The notes beneath the pieces were generated by a model that did no database searches, was not told the DNA's origin, and saw nothing but the letters and a program-made list of their open reading frames with translations. Below, in pieces: positions 1-6,569 of a stretch of 7,879 bases of DNA (its first letter is position 1; each line of letters begins with the position of its first letter). Source of the stretch: Alphaproteobacteria bacterium (GTDB lineage Bacteria > Pseudomonadota > Alphaproteobacteria > UBA6615); NCBI GenBank assembly GCA_030831135.1, contig JAURLR010000093.1, positions 1-7,879 on the forward strand, in the 5' to 3' direction. A program made the position numbers and the translations under genes.

Positions 1-30
1 GGCCGCCCCGAAAGGCGGCCTTCTTCGTTT
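1..30. terminator. GC-rich hairpin, probable bidirectional terminator
   Basis: GGCCGCC (1-7) and GGCGGCC (14-20) form a perfect 7-bp stem around the loop CCGAAA. On the plus strand a T-rich stretch (TTCTTCGTTT, 21-30) follows, as in a weak intrinsic terminator for a gene entering from the left. The hairpin is also 28 bases past the stop of the minus-strand aldehyde dehydrogenase, so it could end that transcript too. The needed A-run to its left lies outside the window, so the bidirectional role is inferred. Confidence 0.7.
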
Positions 31-47
31 CTGCCCTTTGGCCGGAC

Positions 48-1490
48 TTAAAGGCCAGCCTGGGTGATGAACTTGGTGTTCAGATAGGCATCGATGGCTT
101 CCGAGCCGCCTTCCGAGCCATAGCCGGAATCCTTGACGCCGCCAAACGGGGTTTCGATCAGGCCGAGCCCGTGATGGTTGATAGAGACCATGCCGCTCTC
201 AAACGCCGCGCCAATGGCCTGCGCCGTCTTGGTTGAGGTGGTGTAGGCATAGGCCGCCAGCCCGTAATCGAGACGGTTGGCTTCCGCGACCACGGCATCG
301 AAATCCGAGAAGGAGGAAATCGGCGCGACGGGTCCGAACGGCTCTTCGTTCATGATCCGCGCATCGAGCGGCACGTCGGTCATCACGGTCGGCTCGAAGA
401 AATAACCCTTGTTGCCCTTCCGCTTGCCGCCGGTCTGCAGGGTTGCGCCCTTGCCCACGGCGTCGGCCACGAAGCCCTCGATGGCGTCAATGCGGCGATC
501 ATGGGCCAGCGGGCCCATCTTGTTGGCCGGATCCATACCGTCGCCGACGGGCAGAGACGATGCGAACTCTGTGAAACCCTCAACGAAGCGCTTGTAGTGC
601 TTCTCGTGTACGAGGAAACGTGTTGGTGAAACGCAGACCTGCCCGGCATTGCGGAACTTGTTGGCGGTCAGGACCTGCAACGCGACCTCCACATCGGCGT
701 CCTCGAAGACGATCGCCGGGGAATGCCCGCCAAGCTCCATGGTGACGCGCTTCATGTGCTGACCGGCCAGTGCAGCCAGCTGCTTGCCCACGGCGGTAGA
801 GCCGGTGAAGGTCACCTTGCGGATCGTCTTGTGCGGGATGAGATATTCGGAAATCTCGGCGGGAATGCCATAGACGAGATTGACCACGCCATCAGGCAAG
901 CCGGCATCGACAAAGGCACGCACCAGTGCTGCGCAACTCGCCGGGGTTTCTTCGGGGCCTTTCAGGATGATCGAGCAACCTGCGGCCACCGCGCCCGAAA
1001 GCTTCCGCACGGCCTGATTGATCGGGAAATTCCAAGGTGTGAAGGCGGCAACGGGGCCGACCGGCTCCTTGACGACCATCTGGGTGACGCCGCCCATCCG
1101 TGCCGGGATCACCCAGCCATAGGCACGCCGGGCTTCTTCGGCGAACCAGTCGATGATGTCGGCACCGAACAGCGTCTCGACCTTCGCTTCACCGAGCGGC
1201 TTGCCCTGCTCCATGGTCATCATGGCAGCGATCGCGTCGGCGCGCTCGCGCACCAGATTGGCGGCCTTGCGCATCACATTGTAGCGCTCCATGGCCGAAA
1301 CCTCTTTCCAGACCCGGAACCCGGATTCGGCGGCCGCAAGAGCGGCATCCAGATCGGCAATTCGTGCGTGCGCAACACTGCCAATCACGTCTTCGGTTGC
1401 CGGATTGATCACATCCAGCGTCTCGCCTCCGGCAGCGGCGGTCCACGTGCCGTTGATGTGGAGTTCGGTATTCGGATAAGCGTCAGACAT
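48..1490 (-). CDS. NAD(P)-dependent aldehyde dehydrogenase, succinate-semialdehyde dehydrogenase-like
   Basis: This is a full-length 480-residue member of the aldehyde dehydrogenase superfamily, which oxidises an aldehyde to the acid with NAD(P)+ in the cytoplasm. All the expected catalytic parts are visible: N154 in PWNFP, K177 in ILKGPEETP, the cofactor-loop FTGSTAVG (228-235), the general base E252 in MELGGHSP, the nucleophile C286 in NAGQVCVSP, and E383/F385 in EEPFGP. The [13 protein letters not shown] stretch (91-103) and the ending with [13 protein letters not shown] fit the GabD-like succinate-semialdehyde group, but related semialdehydes are possible. The lysine motif reads KGPEETP where KP-S/A-x-x-TP is commoner. 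The start is supported by AGGA (1498-1501) seven bases upstream. It lies 74 bases after the flavoprotein gene on the same strand, so the two may share a transcript. Family is secure; substrate is inferred. Confidence 0.93.
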   Translation of the reverse strand: MSDAYPNTELHINGTWTAAAGGETLDVINPATEDVIGSVAHARIADLDAALAAAESGFRVWKEVSAMERYNVMRKAANLVRERADAIAAMMTMEQGKPLGEAKVETLFGADIIDWFAEEARRAYGWVIPARMGGVTQMVVKEPVGPVAAFTPWNFPINQAVRKLSGAVAAGCSIILKGPEETPASCAALVRAFVDAGLPDGVVNLVYGIPAEISEYLIPHKTIRKVTFTGSTAVGKQLAALAGQHMKRVTMELGGHSPAIVFEDADVEVALQVLTANKFRNAGQVCVSPTRFLVHEKHYKRFVEGFTEFASSLPVGDGMDPANKMGPLAHDRRIDAIEGFVADAVGKGATLQTGGKRKGNKGYFFEPTVMTDVPLDARIMNEEPFGPVAPISSFSDFDAVVAEANRLDYGLAAYAYTTSTKTAQAIGAAFESGMVSINHHGLGLIETPFGGVKDSGYGSEGGSEAIDAYLNTKFITQAGL

Positions 1491-1564
1491 ATTTGTTTCC
1501 TGGGTTATCGATTGGGTCGTCTGGGAATTGTTCGGGCTATGTCTCCCGCATTACGCGCGCGAGT

Positions 1565-2542
1565 TCAAGCCGCCACCATGCCTTCGAGGCGTTTTCGGAT
1601 CAGCGTATCGGCATCCGCCATGATCCCGTCGATCAATTCCTTGCAGGTGGGAATGTCGTGGATCAGCCCGGCCACCATGCCGCAGGACCAGGCCCCGGCA
1701 TCCATATCGCCATCGAGCATGACCCTGGGATAGACCCCGGCCACCTCTTCCATGATGTCGTCGAATTCCAGCTTGTCCCCGAGCGCCTTTTCCTTTTCCA
1801 GCAGCCGTTCGACGGCGGCATTGTTGAGCACCCGTTCGGTATTGCGCAGCGGGCGCATGACGAGCCGCGTGTCAAGTTCGCTGGCGGCCAGAATTGCCTG
1901 CTTGACCTTCTCGTGCACCGGCGCCTCTCGGGTCGCGATGAACCGCGTGCCCATGTTCATGCCCTCTGCCCCCATGGCCAGCGACGCAACAAGCGAGCGG
2001 GCATCCGCCATGCCGCCCGAGGCCACGAACGGAATTTCCAACTCGTCAGCCGCGCGGGGCAGCAGGATCATGTTGGGGATATCGTCCTCGCCGGGATGGC
2101 CGCCGCACTCGAACCCATCGACGGAGACCGCATCGCAGCCGATTTCCTGTGCCTTGAGGGAGTGGCGGACCGAGGTGCATTTGTGGATCACGGTGATCCC
2201 GGCATCTTTCAGATAGGGCAACACCTGCACCGGGTTGCGGCCGGCGGTCTCCACGATCTTCACGCCGCCATCGATGATGGCTTTCACATATGCCGGATAG
2301 TCGGGTGCGGCCACACTGGGCAGAAATGTCAGGTTTACCGCGAAAGGTTTGTCGGTCATGTCGCGGCATCGGGCGATTTCATTGGCGAGATCGCCAGCGG
2401 TTTTCTGGGTCAGACCTGTAATCGTCCCCAGCCCGCCTGCATTCGACACGGCAGCGGCCAGTTCGGCAAAGCCCACATAATGCATGCCGCCCTGAATGAT
2501 CGGGTGCTCGATCCCCAGCATTTCGGTGATACGTGTTTTCAT
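1565..2542 (-). CDS. NPD-family FMN oxidoreductase (nitronate monooxygenase / NADH:quinone reductase-like)
   Basis: The 325-residue protein is a complete TIM-barrel FMN flavoprotein of the 2-nitropropane dioxygenase (nitronate monooxygenase, PF03060) family. Visible motifs are HPIIQGGM (13-20), SNAGGLGT (33-40), HKCTSVRHSLKA (120-131), the VDGFECGGHPGEDD loop (141-154) with the candidate active-site His149, and the phosphate-binding stretch VASGGMADARSL (173-184) followed by MGTRF (197-201). Genes like this are routinely labelled nitronate monooxygenase. From memory the sequence matches P. aeruginosa PA1024 closely (PIMQGGMQWVG, HKCTAVRHALKA, ECAGHPGEDD), and PA1024 has been reclassified as an NADH:quinone reductase, so quinone reduction is at least as likely here. 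The start is fixed by AGAGGA (2548-2553) five bases upstream. It overlaps the upstream HxlR gene by four bases, implying translational coupling. Confidence 0.92.
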   Translation of the reverse strand: MKTRITEMLGIEHPIIQGGMHYVGFAELAAAVSNAGGLGTITGLTQKTAGDLANEIARCRDMTDKPFAVNLTFLPSVAAPDYPAYVKAIIDGGVKIVETAGRNPVQVLPYLKDAGITVIHKCTSVRHSLKAQEIGCDAVSVDGFECGGHPGEDDIPNMILLPRAADELEIPFVASGGMADARSLVASLAMGAEGMNMGTRFIATREAPVHEKVKQAILAASELDTRLVMRPLRNTERVLNNAAVERLLEKEKALGDKLEFDDIMEEVAGVYPRVMLDGDMDAGAWSCGMVAGLIHDIPTCKELIDGIMADADTLIRKRLEGMVAA

Positions 2543-3021
2543 GATTGTCCTCTGGCGGCTTGGCGTTCGTGTTCGAATGCAGGAGAAAGGCGCGGTTCTG
2601 AATCATGCGCCTCCATGGGTTCGTGGCACGCGGGGCACACCATATGGGGCGTGACGGCGGCACCGCAGTGTTTGTGAATAATCGCAACGGGGGGCTCTTC
2701 GCCTGATCCGAGCCACCTGTCGCCCCAAGCCTTCATGGAGACGATGACGGGCCAGAGGTCACGCCCCATGGCGGTCAAACGGTATTCGTAGCGCGGCGGA
2801 TGAGCCTGATAGGCCTCCCGGCACAAGACGCCGATATGCTCGAGCTTCTTCAAGCGCTGGCTCAGGGTCGCAGGCGAAACGCCGGTCAGGCACTGCAGGT
2901 CGTCAAAGCGCCGGGTACCCAGGAACATTTCCCGAAGGATCATCATCATCCAGGCGTCGGCAAACAGCTCGACGGCCCGGGCGGCGGTGCAGGTGTTTTC
3001 GGCCAGATTTGAACGGCTCAT
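2539..3021 (-). CDS. HxlR-family winged-helix transcriptional regulator with C-terminal Cys cluster
   Basis: This is a 160-residue DNA-binding regulator of the HxlR family. The winged-helix domain spans about 11-105: NTCTAARAVELFADAW, then ILREMFLGTRRFDDLQ, the recognition region GVSPATLSQRLKKLE (47-61), a wing around PPRYEYRLTAMGRDLWP, and MKAWGDRWL. Cys11 sits where HxlR proteins such as YodB and HypR carry a redox- or electrophile-sensing cysteine. The tail (about 116-136) holds H116, H118, C119, C129, C132 and H133 in a CG...CPAC arrangement, like a small zinc ribbon; metal binding is inferred. It is the first gene of the minus-strand unit, overlaps the flavoprotein start (ATGA at 2539-2542), and lies just downstream of an inverted repeat at 3038-3058, suggesting autoregulation. 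The start matches the usual HxlR N-terminus; its ribosome binding site is weak. Confidence 0.93.
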   Translation of the reverse strand: MSRSNLAENTCTAARAVELFADAWMMMILREMFLGTRRFDDLQCLTGVSPATLSQRLKKLEHIGVLCREAYQAHPPRYEYRLTAMGRDLWPVIVSMKAWGDRWLGSGEEPPVAIIHKHCGAAVTPHMVCPACHEPMEAHDSEPRLSPAFEHERQAARGQS

Positions 3022-3037
3022 CTCATCGCGCTTGCTA

Positions 3038-3058
3038 TAACTTCAATATATGAAGTTA
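3038..3058. promoter_or_regulatory. Perfect inverted repeat, candidate HxlR operator in divergent promoter region
   Basis: TAACTTCA (3038-3045) and TGAAGTTA (3051-3058) are perfect 8-base inverted arms separated by ATATA. The site is 16 bases upstream of the HxlR start and about 86 bases upstream of the divergent exonuclease III start, in the only clearly AT-rich patch nearby. Dimeric winged-helix regulators of this family bind such palindromes over their own promoters. No convincing -35/-10 pair with normal spacing could be assigned on either strand, so the promoter itself is not placed. The binding partner is inferred from position. Confidence 0.7.
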
Positions 3059-3144
3059 CTATCATTCAACGCCCTACGAGCGTCAACCAAACCCGTCCAC
3101 AGGACCGCTTTCAGAGTCACAGGGTTTTCAGGCATAACAGCGTC

Positions 3145-3930
3145 ATGAAAATCGCAACCTGGAACGTCAACTCCATCAAGGCCCGCCTGCCCAACGTACT
3201 CGAATGGCTCGACGCGGCGCAGCCCGATGTCGCCTTGCTGCAGGAAATCAAGACCGTCGACGAGACCTTTCCGGCGATGGAGATCGAGGAACGTGGCTAC
3301 AACTGCGCCATCCACGGCCAGAAGAGCTACAATGGCGTGGCGATCCTTTCCAAACACCCGCTCGAAGACGTGATGACCGGTCTGCCCGGCAATGAAGACG
3401 ACGATCAGGCGCGTTATATCGAAGCCTGGGTTGATGCCGGTGGCCATGATGGCGTGCGTGTTGCGTCGATCTACCTGCCCAACGGGAACCCGACCCCCGG
3501 CGACAAATACGATTACAAGCTGGGATGGATGGACCACCTCGCAGATCGCGCAGCCACACTTCTGGCGACCGAGGAACCTGTTGTGCTCGGCGGTGACTAC
3601 AATGTCATTCCCGCCGACGAGGATTGTCATGATCCCGCCGCCTGGGCCAATGACGCGCTGTTCCTGCCCCAGACCCGCGCCAAATTCCGCACAATTCTGA
3701 ATCTCGGCTATACCGAGGCTTGGCGCACGCTGCATACCGAGAAGAATGTCTATTCCTTCTGGGACTATCAGGGCGGTGCCTGGCCGAAAGACAACGGCAT
3801 CCGGATCGACCATTTTCTATTGTCGCCCCAGGCCGCCGACAGGCTCGTCAAATGCGAGATCGACCCTGGTCCGCGCAGCAAGCCCAAGGCATCGGACCAC
3901 ACGCCGGTCTGGTGCGAACTGGCAAGCTGA
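3145..3930 (+). CDS. xth: Exonuclease III (AP endonuclease, EEP family)
   Basis: This 261-residue protein is a complete XthA-type enzyme of the endonuclease/exonuclease/phosphatase fold. It cuts DNA at abasic sites and removes 3'-blocking groups during base excision repair, using Mg2+. Residues that match the known active site are N7 (TWNVNS), E34 (LLQEIK), Y110 (ASIYLPNGNP), D151 and N153 (GGDYNVIP), D222 (RIDHFL), and D251/H252 (SDHTPVW). The start MKIATWNVNS is the canonical family N-terminus, but the ribosome binding site is poor: CAGG at 3129-3132 is 12 bases away. It is divergent from the HxlR regulator and 34 bases upstream of the first oxygenase on the same strand, so read-through into the oxygenase cluster is possible. 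No functional link between them is evident. Confidence 0.96.
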   Translation: MKIATWNVNSIKARLPNVLEWLDAAQPDVALLQEIKTVDETFPAMEIEERGYNCAIHGQKSYNGVAILSKHPLEDVMTGLPGNEDDDQARYIEAWVDAGGHDGVRVASIYLPNGNPTPGDKYDYKLGWMDHLADRAATLLATEEPVVLGGDYNVIPADEDCHDPAAWANDALFLPQTRAKFRTILNLGYTEAWRTLHTEKNVYSFWDYQGGAWPKDNGIRIDHFLLSPQAADRLVKCEIDPGPRSKPKASDHTPVWCELAS

Positions 3931-3940
3931 GGATATAGTT

Positions 3941-3959
3941 TCTCCGCCCTGAAAGGAGA
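3941..3959 (+). promoter_or_regulatory. Strong Shine-Dalgarno of first oxygenase with possible masking stem
   Basis: AAAGGAG (3952-3958) lies six bases before the ATG at 3965 and is the best ribosome binding site in the window. TCTCC (3941-3945) is an exact complement of GGAGA (3955-3959), giving a possible 5-bp stem with a 9-base loop that would cover it. The binding site itself is clear. The masking stem is short and may be chance. Confidence 0.5.
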
Positions 3960-3964
3960 TCACC

Positions 3965-5017
3965 ATGTCACTCGCTGTTGAATCCGAATTTGCCAGATCC
4001 GTGCGCGATGTTCCGCGCCGCCCCCTCCCCGTCATTGATGTCGGCAAGGCCCGCATGGGAGACGCTGCCGCCATTGAAGAGGTTGCAGCCCAGTGGCGCG
4101 ATGTCTGGGAAAGCCTTGGCTTCCTGTGCATCGTCAATCACGGGCTTGAGCCCGAACTGATCGACGGGATGCGGGATGCCGCCAAACAGTTCCACGACCT
4201 TCCGCTTGAAACCAAGCTTCAGATCAAGGTGACCCGCGACCAGAAGGGTTACATCCCGTCCCGTGGCGGCCTGACGACCCATTCCAAGTTCCACAACAGC
4301 AAGAAGCTCAACACGGTTGAGTGCCTTGTGCTGGCGACGGACTTCCCGGAGGGTGATCCCAATGTGGCCGAAGGGAAACGCTTCTATGGCCCAACCCCGT
4401 GGCTGGCCGATGAAGTGGTGCCCGGATTCCGTGCGACAGCGGAAAACTACATGGCACGCATTACCGCCTTGGGAAAATCACTGCTGCCCGTATGGGCGCG
4501 TTCGCTTGATCTTGATGCCGGGTTCTTCAATCCGTTCTTCGAACAGAGCTACACCTATTTCCGGGTCGCCAAATACGCGCCCAAGAGTGACCTCGAAGAT
4601 GGTGAGCTGGGCTCGAACGCCCATTGTGACACCGGCTTCATGACCTTCCTGCCGCCCGCCAATGAGGAAGGCATCCAGATCCTGGGCGAAGACGACCAGT
4701 GGTTCTGGCCGGACCTGCCCGAGGGCGCGGTGATGGTGAACATGGGCTACTTCTTCGAGCGCTGGACCAACAACCGCTTCCGGGCGACACCGCACCGCGT
4801 GGTGCCCCCGACCGAGCACGACCGGTATTCCTTTGCCTGTTTCGTCAATCCAAACTTCAGCACCTCAGGGGCCGCGCTTCCGACCTGCACCGGCCCCGAC
4901 AATCCGCCGCAATATCCCGAGATGACCTATTGGGAATATTTCGACTGGTACATGAAGAATTCCTACACCCATTACGGCAAGCTGAAGGTGAGCGGAGAAA
5001 ATGACGTTACAGCCTGA
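3965..5017 (+). CDS. 2-oxoglutarate/Fe(II) oxygenase, isopenicillin N synthase-like (paralogue 1)
   Basis: The 350-residue protein is a non-heme iron oxygenase of the isopenicillin N synthase / plant-type dioxygenase family, which normally couples 2-oxoglutarate decarboxylation to substrate oxidation. The N-terminal DIOX_N region includes WRDVWESLGFLCIVNHG (44-60) and RDQKGYIPSR (91-100). The C-terminal double-stranded beta-helix carries the iron triad H220-x-D222 (AHCDTGF) and H277 (RATPHRVV), and the co-substrate pair R287/S289 (DRYSF). All catalytic residues are present. It shares about 68% identity, without gaps over 340 residues by hand count, with the oxygenase at 5488-6558. Residue 221 inside the HxD motif is Cys here and Thr there. 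The last 17 bases overlap the next gene. Fold and chemistry are secure; the substrate cannot be read from sequence. Confidence 0.92.
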   Translation: MSLAVESEFARSVRDVPRRPLPVIDVGKARMGDAAAIEEVAAQWRDVWESLGFLCIVNHGLEPELIDGMRDAAKQFHDLPLETKLQIKVTRDQKGYIPSRGGLTTHSKFHNSKKLNTVECLVLATDFPEGDPNVAEGKRFYGPTPWLADEVVPGFRATAENYMARITALGKSLLPVWARSLDLDAGFFNPFFEQSYTYFRVAKYAPKSDLEDGELGSNAHCDTGFMTFLPPANEEGIQILGEDDQWFWPDLPEGAVMVNMGYFFERWTNNRFRATPHRVVPPTEHDRYSFACFVNPNFSTSGAALPTCTGPDNPPQYPEMTYWEYFDWYMKNSYTHYGKLKVSGENDVTA

Positions 5018-5411
5018 GGCCGCCCGCCCCAGCCGATCAAAGCGCTTCTGGCAATACCTGCTGAGCTTCTATCTGGGCAAACGTGGCTATCGAACTTCTA
5101 TCCTTGCGTATGGAATCGGGTTCTGGATCTTTGCGATCGGGGTTGGCCTGATGCTTGCGGGCGGTGAACAACCAAGCGCCACGCTTTTCGTGATCCACAA
5201 TATTTTCCTGCACACCGGCCTGTTCGTCCTCGTGATGATGACCTACCCGGTCATCCGCTGCGCCTTTGATACGATGGACGAAACGCGCCCGAAGAGCAGA
5301 TTCATCCGGATTGCGGCCCCCTCCGTGATCACGCTGTTTGCGCCGCTTTACATGATGTTGCTGGTCGCTAGTTTCATGCAATACGCCCTCGCACCGGCAT
5401 TTCTTCGCTGA
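5001..5411 (+). CDS. Small three-helix membrane protein, function unknown
   Basis: This 136-residue protein is not one I recognise. A basic N-terminal stretch (about 9-31, with several Arg and Lys) precedes three hydrophobic segments: about 33-54 (TSILAYGIGFWIFAIGVGL), 60-84 (TLFVIHNIFLHTGLFVLVMM), and 105-130 (ending MLLVASFMQYALA). An acidic/basic loop DTMDETRPKSRF (90-101) lies between helices 2 and 3. His66 and His71 lie in helix 2; a metal or heme role would be speculation. The ATG lies inside the last codons of the first oxygenase gene (17-base overlap, different frame) with GGAG (4994-4997) close upstream, so translation is probably coupled. Sitting between two paralogous oxygenases suggests a shared job such as membrane anchoring, substrate transport or electron supply; none is shown by the sequence. 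Confidence 0.82.
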   Translation: MTLQPEAARPSRSKRFWQYLLSFYLGKRGYRTSILAYGIGFWIFAIGVGLMLAGGEQPSATLFVIHNIFLHTGLFVLVMMTYPVIRCAFDTMDETRPKSRFIRIAAPSVITLFAPLYMMLLVASFMQYALAPAFLR

Positions 5412-5487
5412 ATTCCGGGGTCACAGCGATTCTGGTGCGGACCCGATTGATGGACTTATAGTACCCGGTCACCACGGAGGACTGCAG

Positions 5488-6558
5488 ATGTCACTCGCTG
5501 TTGAAACTGAATTTGGGCGTGCAGCACGCGCCCTTCCCCGGCGCGCCTTGCAGGTCGTCGATGTCGGCCCGGCCCTGTCCGGTGATCCCGCTGCGATCGA
5601 GGCGCTGGCGCAAACCTGGCGCGAGGTCTGGGAAGGCATCGGGTTCATGTGCATCGTCAATCACGGTGTGTCATCCGACCTGACCGGACGCATGACCGAT
5701 GCGGCAAAGGCGTTCCATGACCTGCCCGATGACGTCAAGATGTCCATCGCCGTCACCCGCGACCAGAAGGGCTACATTCCCGCCCGCAGCGGCGTGACGA
5801 CCCACTCTGAATTCCATAAGAGCCGGAAACTGGATACGGTCGAATGTCTGGTTCTGGCGACGGATTATCCTGCCGATCATCCCGATGTGATTGCCGGCAC
5901 GCAATTCTATGGACCGATGCCCTGGCTGCCCGAAGATACCCTTCCCGGATTCCGTGATGTGGCTGAAGGCTATATGGCGGCAATCAGCGCACTCGGGCGC
6001 AAGCTGCTGCCAGTCTGGGCGCGTTCGCTTGATCTCGATCCGGACTACTTCAACGAAAAGTTCGAGACCGCCTACACCTATTTCCGCATGGCCAAATACC
6101 CGCCCAAGCCCGATCTGGATGACGGCGAACTTGGCCTGCAAGCCCATACTGATACCGGTTTCATGACCTTCCTGCCGCCCGCCGACGAGGAAGGAATCCA
6201 GATCCTCGACACCGACGGGCAATGGTTCTGGCCGGAAGTTCCCGAAGGCGCGCTGATCGTGAACATGGGCCAGTTTCTCGAACGCTGGGCGAACAAGCGC
6301 TTTCGCGCGACGCCGCACCGTGTCGTGCCCCCCAAGATCAACGATCGCTATTCACTGGCCTGTTTCGTCAATCCGGGATTCGAGGCTGTGGGCGAATGCC
6401 TGCCGACCTGCACCGGCCCGGACAACCCGCCGCAATTTCCGACCCAGACCTACTGGGAATTTTTCAACTGGTACATGACCAACACCTTTACCCATTACGG
6501 CAAGGTCAAGGCCGGCGAAAACAACCAGGCCGAAATCCAGGCCGACCAACCAAACTAG
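5488..6558 (+). CDS. 2-oxoglutarate/Fe(II) oxygenase, isopenicillin N synthase-like (paralogue 2)
   Basis: This 356-residue protein is the second of a tandem pair. It keeps the full active site: H220-x-D222 (AHTDTGF), H277 (RATPHRVV), R287/S289 (DRYSL). The DIOX_N signature WREVWEGIGFMCIVNHG is at 44-60 and RDQKGYIPAR at 91-100. Conserved blocks shared with paralogue 1 include LLPVWARSLDLD (173-184), TGFMTFLPPA and LPTCTGPDNPPQ (305-316). Differences concentrate at 61-70, 81-88, 131-139 and 239-264, which probably includes substrate-facing loops. The C-terminus is slightly longer (ends AEIQADQPN). GGAGG (5476-5480) is seven bases before the ATG. The 76-base gap upstream could hold its own promoter; a TATAGT at 5457-5462 is visible but has no good -35 partner. 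The NIPSNAP gene follows after 11 bases. Substrate unknown. Confidence 0.92.
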   Translation: MSLAVETEFGRAARALPRRALQVVDVGPALSGDPAAIEALAQTWREVWEGIGFMCIVNHGVSSDLTGRMTDAAKAFHDLPDDVKMSIAVTRDQKGYIPARSGVTTHSEFHKSRKLDTVECLVLATDYPADHPDVIAGTQFYGPMPWLPEDTLPGFRDVAEGYMAAISALGRKLLPVWARSLDLDPDYFNEKFETAYTYFRMAKYPPKPDLDDGELGLQAHTDTGFMTFLPPADEEGIQILDTDGQWFWPEVPEGALIVNMGQFLERWANKRFRATPHRVVPPKINDRYSLACFVNPGFEAVGECLPTCTGPDNPPQFPTQTYWEFFNWYMTNTFTHYGKVKAGENNQAEIQADQPN

Positions 6559-6562
6559 GGAG
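6557..6562 (+). promoter_or_regulatory. Ribosome binding site fixing the NIPSNAP start
   Basis: AGGGAG overlaps the TAG stop of paralogue 2 (6556-6558) and sits seven bases before the ATG at 6570. It selects this start over the much longer open frame that begins inside the oxygenase gene. Confidence 0.75.
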
Positions 6563-6569
6563 AATACGA

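Noticed and set aside
723..1733. Long plus-strand open frame (336 codons) opposite the aldehyde dehydrogenase
   Set aside because: It is antisense to a gene with every catalytic motif, its translation is rich in His, Arg and Gly with no recognisable domain, and it crosses the end of one real gene into the next. It is a GC-rich shadow frame.
1493..2677. Long plus-strand open frame (394 codons) opposite the flavoprotein and regulator
   Set aside because: It is antisense to two clearly conserved genes, has low-complexity His/Gly-rich content and has no domain. GC-rich codon bias leaves such frames open.
3043..3813. Minus-strand open frame (256 codons) opposite exonuclease III
   Set aside because: The plus-strand frame encodes a complete XthA enzyme, and the antisense frame has no recognisable fold and would run over the regulatory palindrome.
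5412..5487. Promoter and imperfect stem (around 5416-5445) before the second oxygenase
   Set aside because: TATAGT at 5457-5462 has no -35 at normal spacing and the stem needs a bulge. The gap may hold a promoter, but sequence alone does not support one.
6222..6569. Upstream extension of the NIPSNAP frame
   Set aside because: It overlaps the second oxygenase in another frame, and the domain begins exactly at the ATG at 6570 with a good ribosome binding site.
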